64,000 bases of DNA from JBOHUC01 sp050733935 (GTDB taxonomy: Bacteria > Eisenbacteria > RBG-16-71-46 > DASYSL01). The DNA lies in contig JBOHUC010000008.1 of the NCBI GenBank assembly GCA_050733935.1, forward strand, positions 1-64,000, read 5' to 3'. The position numbers and the translations under genes were made by a program. Below the pieces are notes generated by a model. It was not told the origin of the DNA and searched no databases. It worked only from the letters and a program-made list of their open reading frames with translations. Below are positions 36,865 to 45,003 of the stretch, piece after piece; the stretch's first letter is position 1, and every line of letters starts with the position of its first letter.

Positions 36865-39800
36865 ATGCGTCCCTTCCCCCACGTCTCGAGCGTTTCGAGC
36901 CTCGGGCTCGCGCTCGCACTTTTGCTCGGCATGCCGGTTCCGACCGGGACCGCGGAGCCGCCTGGAATCACAACGAGCTCGGTCTCTCCCGGGAATACGA
37001 GTTGCCGCGAGTTCACGAGCGAATCCGTCCCGATCGAGATCGAGCTGAGCCTGCCTGACGCGAACGTTCCTCCGGGCGGCACGACCCGGATCAAGGGGCG
37101 CGTGATCGCCGACGACTATCTCGCCGATCTGCGTCTCACGTTCGTGCCGCAGAGCGGAATCGAGCTCGCCGGCCCGTCCACGCAGGACGCCGGCGCGCTC
37201 TCGCGCGGACAGGGCTTCGACTTCGAGATTCCCGTGAAGTTCACGGGCTCCGATCCCACCGCAATCATGGTTCGCGCAGCCTCGGGGAGCACGGCCGTGC
37301 CCGAGCCTCTGGTACGCGTCCGCATGCTGTACGTCCTCTTCCACGACGGGTTCGCGACGGCGAACATGAGCGGCCACGTGGACCTCGCGCTGCGCGCCAT
37401 CGAGCGCGACCGGCTCGCAGGCCGTCTGACCGAAGAGGAAGCGGAGGCGAAACGCCGTGAGGCGACCCGTCTCCCCGGAGTCTGGGACTCGACCCCGCAC
37501 GCTCCGCAGGCTCTCACGGCCGACCAGGAGCGGCTCTCCGCGGCCTTGAAGCCCGCACGGAACGAGCTCGAGCGACCCGTGCGCAAGTCGTTCGAGCCGC
37601 TCGGCGGCACGGTCACCGTGCGCGGCACGATCCAGTGGACCGACGAGAACGGTGCGACGCATCCGGCCTGGGCCATGACCGTCGAGGTGCGCGACGAGGA
37701 GCTGATCGGCTCGGTCCTGGTCGCGGACGGTGTCACGGACCAGAGCGGCTTCTACGAATTCGTCGTGGACAACGACGACGGCCTGGGTGCCGGGAACCGC
37801 GACATCTTCGTGAGGATTCGCACTGCAAACTCGGCCATCGAGGTCGCTCCCATGGGCTTGCTCAGCTCGGCCTACGAGGCGGAGAGCGGAGTGACCGACG
37901 AGGCCCCCGACGGCTCGACCATCACCGAGAACTTCACGACCACGAACACCGGCACGGGTCCCGCGGGCGGCATCCTCACGGGCGGCACGTGGATCGCCTC
38001 CTACACGGCGGGGCTCAACGGCGGGTCGTTCCTGGGCCAGTGCACGGTCGAGTGGCCCGGCGACCCGGGCTCGTTCTTCGACAACGGGACGACGATCAAT
38101 CTCTCGCCCGACGACGACGTGGACTGGGACGTGCTCCATCACGAGTACGGCCACTACGTGATGGACGAATTCAGCATCGAGGACAACCCGGGCGGTGGCC
38201 ACAGCAGTGCCAACTGCGCGACCGACGTCAGGCCCTCGAAGGACGAAGGGTTGAAGCTCGCGTGGGGCGAGGGCTGGCCCACCTACTTCGGCCTCTCCGG
38301 CCAGCAGGCCATGGGCATGGCCACGCTCAACGTGCCGCGGGTCGGAGACACGAGCTACAGCGACCGTGCGACCGATGGGACCCTGAGCCCGAACTACAGC
38401 CTCGAGACGCCCGGCGACCTCGCGATCGGTGGCGAGGGCAACGAACGGGCGATCATGCGCCTCTTCTGGGATCTGTTCGACAACGTCGCCGACGGCCGGG
38501 ACAACATGTCGGAGAGCGACCAGACGCTTTTCGACCGCGTGAACGGAGCCGACCCGGACTTCCTGTCGCAGGCATGGTCGGCGCTCCGCTCGCCGCTCTC
38601 GAACCAGGAGGACCTCGCGTACGGCGGCATCGCGGCGGACCAGTTCTCGGGCCCGATCGCGCAGACGCCCGCCGCCGGCGCCGTCGTGAGCCCGTCGAAC
38701 CGGAACTTCACTTGGACGGCCGGCGTAAACTGCGGAACGTTCGCGGGGAATTCGTTCGACCTCAAGTTCTACGACGCGGCCACGTTCGCGCTTCTCCTCA
38801 CGGTGCCCGGGATCGGAACCACCTCGACGACGATCTCGGAAGCCCAGGTGGGGGCGCTCGCGGGAGCGACTCACAACGTCCTGTGGGCGGTCGAAGGCCG
38901 GAATTCGAGCTCGCCCGCGACCGGGCCATATCTCGGCTCGAACAACGCGGTCATCGTGAACCGTCCGCCCGTGGCTGACGCCGGTCCCGATCAGCCCAAC
39001 GTCGAGTGCACGTCGCCCACGACGACATCCGTCGCGCTCAACGGCCTCGGATCCTCCGATCCGGACGGGGATGCGCTGACCTACACATGGACCGCGCCGG
39101 GAATCGTGTTCGACAATCCGAACTCCGCGACGCCGATCGGGCAGTTCCCGGAGGGGACGACGGTCGTCACGCTCACGGTCTCGGATGGGATCGACGACGA
39201 CACCGACACGGTGTCGATCACCGTCGTCGACACGACGCCGCCGGTCATCGTCTGTCCGGCGGACATCGTGGTCGAGTGCACGGAGACGGGCGGAACGCCC
39301 GCGACCGATCCGCAGCTCGCTCCGTTTTTCGCCGGCGTGTCCGCAACGGACGTCTGCGACACGACGCCGACGATCACGGACAACGCGCCCCCGTTCTTCC
39401 CGAAGGGGGAGACGACGGTCACGTTCACGGCGACCGACGACGACCTGAATGCGAGCAACTGCCAGGCGAAGGTCCAGGTGGTGGACACGACGCCGCCGAC
39501 GATCACGGTCACGCTCGATCGCGACGCGCTGTGGCCTCCGAACCACAAACTCGCCGACATCCACGCGACGGTCGTGGTCGAGGACATCTGCGACCCGAAC
39601 CCGACGTTCGTCCTGACGTCGATCACGAGCAACGAGCCGATCGACGGGACGGGGGACGGCGACACGGCCCCCGACTGGACCGACTCGGACTTCGGAACTC
39701 CCGACGTCGACTTCATGCTGCGCTCGGAGCGCGCCGGTACGGGCAGCGGCCGCCGGTACACGATCGTGTACACGGCGAGCGACGCGGACGGCAACACGGC

Positions 39801-40767
39801 GTCCGCCGAAGTGTTCGTCCGCGTGGCCCACGATCAGAATGGTGCCGCGATGGCGGTTGCCGGGCTCTCGCCCGACGGCACGTTCATCGACCCGAACGCC
39901 GACGAGGTCGTGTTCGTGATTCCGAGTGCGCCATTCGATTCGGCCGACGACCCGATCGTGGGTCAGAACCTGTTCGGCGGCCGCACGGAACCGGCCCCGG
40001 GTGCGAGCGGTTTCGACGCGCTCCGGGTGCAGGCCGATCGCGCCTGGCTCGGAAACGTGAAGGGCGTTGTCGCTCCTTCGCGCATGGGCACGGTGGACGT
40101 GAACAACGACGGGATGAAGGACCTCGCGCTCTTCTATTCCGCCGACGCCGCGCGCGCGATTCTCGAGGGCGGGATCGTGGAATTCGGTCCGCTCGGTCTC
40201 CACTACGTGACGCGGCTCAACGAGAGCTTCCTCGTCCCCGACGTGCTCGGACTCGGAGGGCCGATGGCGATCGACCTCGATCTCCTCGCAGCTTCTGCGC
40301 GTCCGGTTCCCGACAGCGGGCCGATGGGAGTTTCACTGCCGCCGACTTCGTCCGCGGTCGTGGCCGCCGAGCGTGAGCGCCGCACGGAAGTGCTCGCGAC
40401 GCCGGCCGAGACGAGGCCCGCGCAGATCCAGGATCCCGGTGCGGCGGAGGCTTCGCCGGCCGACCCGTCAATGCAGTCCGCGACCGCGCGCGTCACGGCT
40501 TTCAGCGCGCTGCGGCCGAATCCGACCTCGGGCGGCACGACGATCTTCTTCGAGCTCGGCCGGACGGCACCGGTGCGAATCGAGGTGTTCGACGTGCGCG
40601 GGATGCGCGTGCGGACCGTGACCGAAGGCGTGATGGAGTCCGGCGCCCACTCGGCCCGCTGGGACGGAAAGGACCAGGCGGGACGGCGCGTGGCAGCCGG
40701 TGTCTATGTCGTCCGGTTCGCGGCCGACGGCGTGGTCGCGCACGCAAAGGCGATTCTCATGCGTTGA
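36865..40767 (+). CDS. Secreted HEXXH metalloprotease-like protein with PKD, HYR and FlgD-type modules
   Basis: 1300 residues from ATG 36865, with GGAGG 6 bases upstream; a signal peptide ends near GTAEPP. The zinc-site motif HEYGHYVMDE sits at 426-430 after WDVLH, and a downstream Glu in KLAWGEGWPTYF may be the third ligand. A PKD-like domain begins near 702 (PPVADAGPDQ ... VALNGLGSSDPDGDALTYTW), then HYR-like modules near 789 and 874 (VDTTPPVIVCPADIVVECT; LWPPNHKLADI). The FlgD-like tail starts near 1216 (LRPNPTSGGTTIFFEL) and ends AHAKAILMR. Probably a surface or extracellular peptidase; no propeptide family was recognised. Confidence 0.8.
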   Translation: MRPFPHVSSVSSLGLALALLLGMPVPTGTAEPPGITTSSVSPGNTSCREFTSESVPIEIELSLPDANVPPGGTTRIKGRVIADDYLADLRLTFVPQSGIELAGPSTQDAGALSRGQGFDFEIPVKFTGSDPTAIMVRAASGSTAVPEPLVRVRMLYVLFHDGFATANMSGHVDLALRAIERDRLAGRLTEEEAEAKRREATRLPGVWDSTPHAPQALTADQERLSAALKPARNELERPVRKSFEPLGGTVTVRGTIQWTDENGATHPAWAMTVEVRDEELIGSVLVADGVTDQSGFYEFVVDNDDGLGAGNRDIFVRIRTANSAIEVAPMGLLSSAYEAESGVTDEAPDGSTITENFTTTNTGTGPAGGILTGGTWIASYTAGLNGGSFLGQCTVEWPGDPGSFFDNGTTINLSPDDDVDWDVLHHEYGHYVMDEFSIEDNPGGGHSSANCATDVRPSKDEGLKLAWGEGWPTYFGLSGQQAMGMATLNVPRVGDTSYSDRATDGTLSPNYSLETPGDLAIGGEGNERAIMRLFWDLFDNVADGRDNMSESDQTLFDRVNGADPDFLSQAWSALRSPLSNQEDLAYGGIAADQFSGPIAQTPAAGAVVSPSNRNFTWTAGVNCGTFAGNSFDLKFYDAATFALLLTVPGIGTTSTTISEAQVGALAGATHNVLWAVEGRNSSSPATGPYLGSNNAVIVNRPPVADAGPDQPNVECTSPTTTSVALNGLGSSDPDGDALTYTWTAPGIVFDNPNSATPIGQFPEGTTVVTLTVSDGIDDDTDTVSITVVDTTPPVIVCPADIVVECTETGGTPATDPQLAPFFAGVSATDVCDTTPTITDNAPPFFPKGETTVTFTATDDDLNASNCQAKVQVVDTTPPTITVTLDRDALWPPNHKLADIHATVVVEDICDPNPTFVLTSITSNEPIDGTGDGDTAPDWTDSDFGTPDVDFMLRSERAGTGSGRRYTIVYTASDADGNTASAEVFVRVAHDQNGAAMAVAGLSPDGTFIDPNADEVVFVIPSAPFDSADDPIVGQNLFGGRTEPAPGASGFDALRVQADRAWLGNVKGVVAPSRMGTVDVNNDGMKDLALFYSADAARAILEGGIVEFGPLGLHYVTRLNESFLVPDVLGLGGPMAIDLDLLAASARPVPDSGPMGVSLPPTSSAVVAAERERRTEVLATPAETRPAQIQDPGAAEASPADPSMQSATARVTAFSALRPNPTSGGTTIFFELGRTAPVRIEVFDVRGMRVRTVTEGVMESGAHSARWDGKDQAGRRVAAGVYVVRFAADGVVAHAKAILMR

Positions 40768-40805
40768 GCTGTTTCGTTCAGATGTTTCGTGGAGAGAGAA
40801 CCAGG

Positions 40806-40831
40806 GGGCCCGGCTTCGGCCGGGCCCTTTT
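40806..40831 (+). terminator. Rho-independent terminator
   Basis: GGGCCCGGC and GCCGGGCCC form a perfect 9-bp stem around TTCG, followed by TTTT. It lies 38 bases after the metalloprotease stop and just before the end of the convergent methyltransferase gene. Confidence 0.92.
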
Positions 40832-40848
40832 CACTGAAGCTCACGAGC

Positions 40849-41844
40849 TCAGCGAAGGGGCTTGCGTGCGTAGAGGGACACCGTTCCTGCCAGAAAGTAA
40901 TAAAGCGAACGGCCGCGCGGCTCGCGGCCGTTCGAGCGCAGCATGAATCGGCCGAACGCCTTCACCCCCGTGAGCGATGCCGGATCCGTGAGATCGAGGC
41001 GGTCGAAGGGCTCGAGTCCGACGCCGCGAAGCGCGACCTTGAGCCCCGGATACGAGAACCAGTGGATCGCCGGATAGTCCGTGTAGTTCACGAGGTCGCG
41101 CCGGTGCTCCATGATCCAGGCGAGCACGCGCTGCTTCACGGGCTCGGGAAGCCAGGGATAGAACGGGAAGTTGTTCACCTCGCCCTGGAACGGGTGCCAG
41201 CGATTCGATGTGTGAAGGACGAGGACGCCCCCGGGCGCGAGCACGCGTGCCGCCTCGGCCACCGAGGCGTGCCAGTCGGGCACGTGCTCGAGAAGCGAGT
41301 TGAGCGTCGCGATGTCGAAACGATCCGCCGCGAACGGAAGGCGCGTGGCATCCGCGACGGCGCACTGGAAGACCGCCGGTTGCGCCAGTCGCGCCGGCTG
41401 CGTCGGCTGCGTGTCGCGATCGTTCCCCTCGAGGCCCGGCCTGCGGCGGGCGATCCCGAGCAGGTCGTAGTCGAAGTCCACGGCCGTGACCCGTGCGCCG
41501 TGCTCCACCCAGCGGATCGACCAGCGCCCCGATCCCGCACCAATGTCGAGCACGTGCAGCGGACGCGCGGGCGGAACGAGCGTCGCAATCCGCGACCACT
41601 CGCGCTCGAATTCGGCAAGGTTTCCCGCGTCGGCGAGGGCCACCGGATTGGCGGCCAGGAACTGTGCGCGGCGCTCATCGTGCTCGTCCCCCGCCTGGGG
41701 GGCGCTCGGGATCGGGGACAATCGGGTCGGCTCCAGGACGGGAATCTTGCGGGCGATCCGGCGATCGGGACTACTTCGCGCCGGTCCGCGAGCGGGAGCT
41801 CCTGCCTCGCGCCTGCGTCTTCCGGCGCGCCGATTGTACGACAT
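40849..41844 (-). CDS. Class I SAM-dependent methyltransferase
   Basis: 331 residues as opened at ATG 41844, but the first ~45 residues are Arg/Ala-rich and overlap the upstream GNAT gene by 74 bases, so a later start is likely. The SAM fold is clear: motif I VLDIGAGSGRWSIRW, motif II VTAVDFDYDLL, then VADATRLPFAADRFDIATLNSLLEHVPDW and AARVLAPGGVLVLHTSN. The C-terminal part (FPFYPWLPEPVKQRVL) resembles UbiE/sugar-type methyltransferases. A Thr-Gln-Pro repeat (41377-41412) is inserted between motifs II and III. Substrate unknown. Confidence 0.82.
   Translation of the reverse strand: MSYNRRAGRRRREAGAPARGPARSSPDRRIARKIPVLEPTRLSPIPSAPQAGDEHDERRAQFLAANPVALADAGNLAEFEREWSRIATLVPPARPLHVLDIGAGSGRWSIRWVEHGARVTAVDFDYDLLGIARRRPGLEGNDRDTQPTQPARLAQPAVFQCAVADATRLPFAADRFDIATLNSLLEHVPDWHASVAEAARVLAPGGVLVLHTSNRWHPFQGEVNNFPFYPWLPEPVKQRVLAWIMEHRRDLVNYTDYPAIHWFSYPGLKVALRGVGLEPFDRLDLTDPASLTGVKAFGRFMLRSNGREPRGRSLYYFLAGTVSLYARKPLR
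41377..41412. repeat. 9-bp-period array inside the methyltransferase gene
   Basis: Four 9-base units, the last two identical (CGGCTGCGT twice). Read in the gene they give a TQP/RLAQP-like run. The length is a multiple of three, so the frame is kept. Confidence 0.75.
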
Positions 41845-42502
41845 TCGAGCGCTTGCGCGACGCCGCTCCCACGCGCCCTCCGACGACCTGCCGCATGATC
41901 GCGCGCGTCGGCGAGACGCGCTTCACCTCGGTGAAACCCGCCTTCCGAAAGGCGGAGACCGTTCCGTGGTAGGCGTACGCATCCGGCCACGGCCCGCTCT
42001 TCGGATCGTTCGGATAGCCCTCGAGGACCCGGCCCCCGCGCTTCTTCACGTAGCCGGCGGCCGCTTCGAGGAGGGCGACGGAAATGCCGCGCCCCCGGAA
42101 TCCGCGGGCCACGTAGAAGCAGACGATCGACCACACCGGCTCGTCGTCCACCGGCTTGAGCGTCCGGGCGCGCGCGAGCGTCGAGTATTCCTCGCGCGGC
42201 GCGAGTGCGCACCATCCCACAGGCTCGCTCCCGGCGTAGGCGAGGAGGCCGGGCTCGGAGCCCTCCTTCACGATCCGCCGGAACGCACGCCGGTTGGGCT
42301 CGCCGCATCCCGCCGAGTATTCCGCCCGCGTCTGGCGGAAGAACATGCACCAGCATCCGCCATAGGCGCCCCGCGGACCGAACAGCTTCTCGAGGTCGGG
42401 CCAGCGCTCGGCCGTCAAGGGCACGACGCTGATCTTCGGGCGGGTCGGATTGGCGGATGCGCGTTTTGTGGACACGGGCTTTGCCGGCGAACGGACGGAC
42501 AA
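41771..42502 (-). CDS. GNAT family N-acetyltransferase
   Basis: 243 residues from TTG 42502, chosen because AAGGAGGGG lies just upstream and no ATG does. The GNAT core is visible as GLLAYAGSEPVGWCALAPREEY, then PVWSIVCFYVARGFRGRGISVALLEAAAGYVKKRGG (motif A, acetyl-CoA pyrophosphate loop) and FRKAGFTEV. The GGCWCMFFRQTRAEY block before it matches a common GNAT subgroup of unknown substrate. The C-terminal ~35 residues are Arg/Ser-rich, and their coding sequence overlaps the downstream methyltransferase start. Confidence 0.8.
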   Translation of the reverse strand: MSVRSPAKPVSTKRASANPTRPKISVVPLTAERWPDLEKLFGPRGAYGGCWCMFFRQTRAEYSAGCGEPNRRAFRRIVKEGSEPGLLAYAGSEPVGWCALAPREEYSTLARARTLKPVDDEPVWSIVCFYVARGFRGRGISVALLEAAAGYVKKRGGRVLEGYPNDPKSGPWPDAYAYHGTVSAFRKAGFTEVKRVSPTRAIMRQVVGGRVGAASRKRSNVVQSARRKTQARGRSSRSRTGAK

Positions 42503-42848
42503 GACTCCCCTCCTTAAGGCGAACGAAGCGCGGGACGGACCCGCGAGAAACGGTGCCGAACAGGGAAACTGTACGCGCGCCCGGGGACCGTGCAAGCTCC
42601 GCGCCCGCGCGTAAAACTGACACTCCCGACTGGAGCTTTGGAACGGATTACGCGATTCCCCACTCGATGGCTTCGGTTCGAAACGCCCTGCGATGTGCGC
42701 AACTCGTGCAACGACAGGCGAATCCTGCTCTGTCCGGCATTGAGACGAAACGGCACGAATCTTGGATTAGAAGGTTCCGTCGGACGCTTTCGGGAGTTCG
42801 GCCGCGTCGCTCCGTGCTCCCGGCATTCTGGCCATGGAGGAAATGGGT
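42503..42848. other. Divergent intergenic region
   Basis: This 346-base stretch lies between the leftward GNAT and the rightward Pal-like gene. The left end carries the GNAT ribosome-binding site (42507-42515) and the right end GGAGG at 42836-42840 for the Pal-like gene. TTGAGA (42740-42745) and GATTAG (42765-42770) are 19 bases apart, a weak promoter match. A GGTTCGAAA string near 42674 resembles a tRNA T-loop but has no matching stem. Confidence 0.4.
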
Positions 42849-43466
42849 ATGTCGAACCTTACGAAGGGCATCCCGGCCGCCCTCGCCGGGCTAGCGATCG
42901 TCGCGCTCACGGGCTGCGCGACCAAGGGATACGTGAACAAACAGATCGCCGCGAACAACGTGACGACCGAAACCCGCATCGCGGGCGTCCAGACGCAGGC
43001 CGAGGCCGCTCAGACGCGGGCCGACGAAGCTCTCGCCAAGGCGACCCTGGCAGAGCGTCTGGCTGCGGGAACGCTCGACTATCGCGAAGTGTCGATCCAC
43101 GAAGCGCGATTCGATTTCGACCAGTACGAGCTCACGGATGATGCTCGTGCCGCGCTGGACGACATGGCGACCCGCCTGTCGAGCTACCCGCGCTACGTGC
43201 TCGAGATTCGTGGCTTCGCCGACGCGACCGGACCCGACCGTTACAACTACATGCTGGGTCGCGAGCGCGCCGAGTCCGTCGAGAGGTACCTGTCGACGCG
43301 CCATATGGTCCCCCCGGGGCGCGTCGCGATCCTTTCGTTCGGCGAAGAGCAGCCTGTCGCAGACAACGAGTCGAACGACGGCCGCTCGCAAAACCGCCGC
43401 GTTCAGGTCCGCCTGCTCGACGCCCAGCTCAAACCGGGCGAGACGCCCCTCGCCAGCGCTGAGTGA
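42849..43466 (+). CDS. OmpA/Pal-family peptidoglycan-associated lipoprotein
   Basis: 205 residues from ATG 42849, 8 bases after GGAGG; the ATGs at 42834 and 42843 sit on or next to that site. The lipobox VALTGC puts the lipid on Cys23. A short coiled-coil-like segment (residues ~30-75, TQAEAAQTRADEALAKA) resembles Lpp/Pal linkers. The OmpA C-terminal domain follows: IHEARFDFDQYELTDDARAALDDMA, then LEIRGFADATGPDRYNYMLGRERAESVERYL and SFGEEQPVADNESNDGRSQNRRVQV. It binds peptidoglycan and tethers the outer membrane. No tol genes are adjacent. Confidence 0.92.
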   Translation: MSNLTKGIPAALAGLAIVALTGCATKGYVNKQIAANNVTTETRIAGVQTQAEAAQTRADEALAKATLAERLAAGTLDYREVSIHEARFDFDQYELTDDARAALDDMATRLSSYPRYVLEIRGFADATGPDRYNYMLGRERAESVERYLSTRHMVPPGRVAILSFGEEQPVADNESNDGRSQNRRVQVRLLDAQLKPGETPLASAE

Positions 43467-43495
43467 CCGGGCGCCGCTCGGACCGGGAGCGGCGA

Positions 43496-43535
43496 CAGGG
43501 GCCTCCGGGATGGATTCCGGAGGCCCTGTTTTTTT
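43496..43535 (+). terminator. Rho-independent terminator
   Basis: CAGGGGCCTCCGG pairs with CCGGAGGCCCTG (12 bp, one bulged G) and is followed by seven T residues. It closes the Pal-like gene transcript. Confidence 0.92.
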
Positions 43536-43552
43536 GCGTCTTCGCAGGTCCC

Positions 43553-43572
43553 AACTTGCCCCGGGGCAAGCT
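43553..43572. repeat. Dispersed palindrome, intergenic copy 1
   Basis: AACTTGCCCCGGGGCAAGCT, a near-perfect 20-bp palindrome (core CTTGCCCCGGGGCAAG). It sits 17 bases after the terminator and 66 bases before the foreign-looking GNAT gene. The same palindrome recurs at 53050 and four times inside the HNH gene at 58892-59022. Confidence 0.9.
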
Positions 43573-43638
43573 CGATCCCTCATCGGGTCCACCCCCGGGG
43601 CCACATGTCTCAGTCAGGAAACGTCCCCAGTCGGTGCG

Positions 43639-44169
43639 ATGATCACCCTCATGCAGAACAGCCTCTCGATTCAAAACCTGTTTCTGCGGGATGTGGTCGA
43701 GGACGACCTGCCCTTGTTCTTCGACTACCAGCTCGACCCGGACGCCAACTCCATGGCTGCTTTCACGGCCAGGGACCCAACCGACCGCGAAGCCTTTACC
43801 GCACACTGGAACAAGATCCTGGCCGAGCCGACATGCATCTTCCGAACCATCGTCTGGGATGGGCAGGTGGTTGGCAGCGTCTCGAGCTATGAAACGTCTG
43901 GCGAACCCGAAGTCACTTACTGGATTGGAAGAGCCCATTGGGGCAAGGGCATCGCCACGCGGGCGCTCACGGCCTTCCTGGCGCAGGCCAATGGGACGCG
44001 CCCCATCTACGCCCGCGTGGCGAAAGACAATCTGGGATCACGCCGGGTCTTGGAAAAGTGTGGGTTCCAGGTCATTGGCGAGACGAAGGGGTTTGCCAAC
44101 GCGCGCGGCGCGGAGATCGAGGAATTGCACTTGGAACTGCTCGCGAGCGAGGAGGATGAAAGGCGCTGA
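43639..44169 (+). CDS. GNAT family N-acetyltransferase, probably acquired
   Basis: 176 residues from ATG 43639 (a second ATG at 43651 is possible; neither has a clear ribosome-binding site). RimJ/RimL-like GNAT: LFLRDVVEDDLPLFFDYQLDPDANSMAAF, IVWDGQVVGSVSSYE, WIGRAHWGKGIATRALTAFL (acetyl-CoA loop) and ARVAKDNLGSRRVLEKCGFQVIGE. Three 60-base stretches that I counted are 57-60% G+C, lower than the genes around it. Together with the palindromic and GGGGACGT-type repeats on both sides this suggests recent transfer. Confidence 0.88.
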   Translation: MITLMQNSLSIQNLFLRDVVEDDLPLFFDYQLDPDANSMAAFTARDPTDREAFTAHWNKILAEPTCIFRTIVWDGQVVGSVSSYETSGEPEVTYWIGRAHWGKGIATRALTAFLAQANGTRPIYARVAKDNLGSRRVLEKCGFQVIGETKGFANARGAEIEELHLELLASEEDERR

Positions 44170-44193
44170 TCGCGGCGAGCCCCGGTATGGAAA

Positions 44194-44227
44194 GCGCCCC
44201 GGAGGGCGCGAGGCCGCTCCGGGGCGC
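44194..44227. terminator. Hairpin at convergent junction, possible bidirectional terminator
   Basis: GCGCCCCGGAG and CTCCGGGGCGC form a perfect 11-bp stem around a 12-base loop. On the minus strand the stem is followed by TTTCC, on the plus strand by C/G, so any intrinsic termination would mainly serve the leftward gene at 44262. Confidence 0.55.
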
Positions 44228-44261
44228 CGGGGGGACAGGGGACGTCCCAATTTTCCCGTTC

Positions 44262-44891
44262 CTATCGGTACAGCACCTTCATCTGGCCCCAGGTCCGCGA
44301 CTCGGCGGGGACCGAGCAATCGCACACCGGAAGCGTGCCGCGGAGATCGCCGGTGCAGGTACCGCCACCGTGCTTGATCGCGACCGCATCCGGATAGACC
44401 GAGAACGGCGACGGCGGGAACAGCGAGTAGAAATACCAGGTCCCCGATCCGACCGTCATCGGCTCGCACGGACCGAAGGCATCGAACTTCACCGTCGGTG
44501 AAGCAAACTCATCCGGAATCGAAGGATCCTGCCGGCAGAGATACTCCCCTTCGTACTGCACGAGGCACAGGCCGCCGCTCGGGCTGAGCCCGTTCGAGGT
44601 GCCGGCCGGGGCAGGGAACTTGAACAGACTCCCGTCGCACTTGCAGACGCACTCCTGCATCTCGATGAAGATGTCGAGATGGCTCAAACCGAGCCGTGTC
44701 ACGTCCCAGGTGCCGCTGACCGTGTACTTGTAGTAGCCGATGAAGCCGGGATCGTTCGAGATCGCGGCCGACACGGTCACGTCGATGAGCGCGCAGTCAC
44801 CGCTCGGCTGTGCGTCGGCCGGCCGAGGCGCGATCGATAGGAGCGCAATCAGAAAGGTGAATGCGGCGAGCAAAGACACGCGACGTGGCAT
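44262..44891 (-). CDS. Small secreted Cys-rich protein ending in a TWGQ tail
   Basis: 209 residues from ATG 44891, 6 bases after AGGAG; the signal peptide ends near RPADAQP. The mature domain is predicted beta-rich (VTVSAAISNDPGFIGYYKYTVSGTWDVT) with paired Cys (ECVCKCDG, CLVQYEGEYLC, CTGD, CDC). No known family is recognised. It ends CSVPAESRTWGQMKVLYR, nearly the same tail as the QGFWKNH protein at 23074, although the bodies of the two proteins are unrelated. No FlgD-like tail is present. Confidence 0.7.
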   Translation of the reverse strand: MPRRVSLLAAFTFLIALLSIAPRPADAQPSGDCALIDVTVSAAISNDPGFIGYYKYTVSGTWDVTRLGLSHLDIFIEMQECVCKCDGSLFKFPAPAGTSNGLSPSGGLCLVQYEGEYLCRQDPSIPDEFASPTVKFDAFGPCEPMTVGSGTWYFYSLFPPSPFSVYPDAVAIKHGGGTCTGDLRGTLPVCDCSVPAESRTWGQMKVLYR

Positions 44892-45003
44892 CGGTTCTCC
44901 TGACTCCCTGGACTCTGTGGTGCTCGAACTGGGGGTGCACAATCGCAAGAGGCCCCGGGGCGGGGAACCGTCTGCCAATGGCTTCGAATCGAGATGAAGT
45001 CTA

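Noticed and set aside
36628..40203. 1191-codon open frame on the minus strand
   Set aside because: Antisense shadow of the HEXXH protein, which has a ribosome-binding site, signal peptide and recognisable domains.
42655..42695. tRNA-like GGTTCGAAA string
   Set aside because: No pairing T-stem, acceptor stem or anticodon arm could be folded around it.
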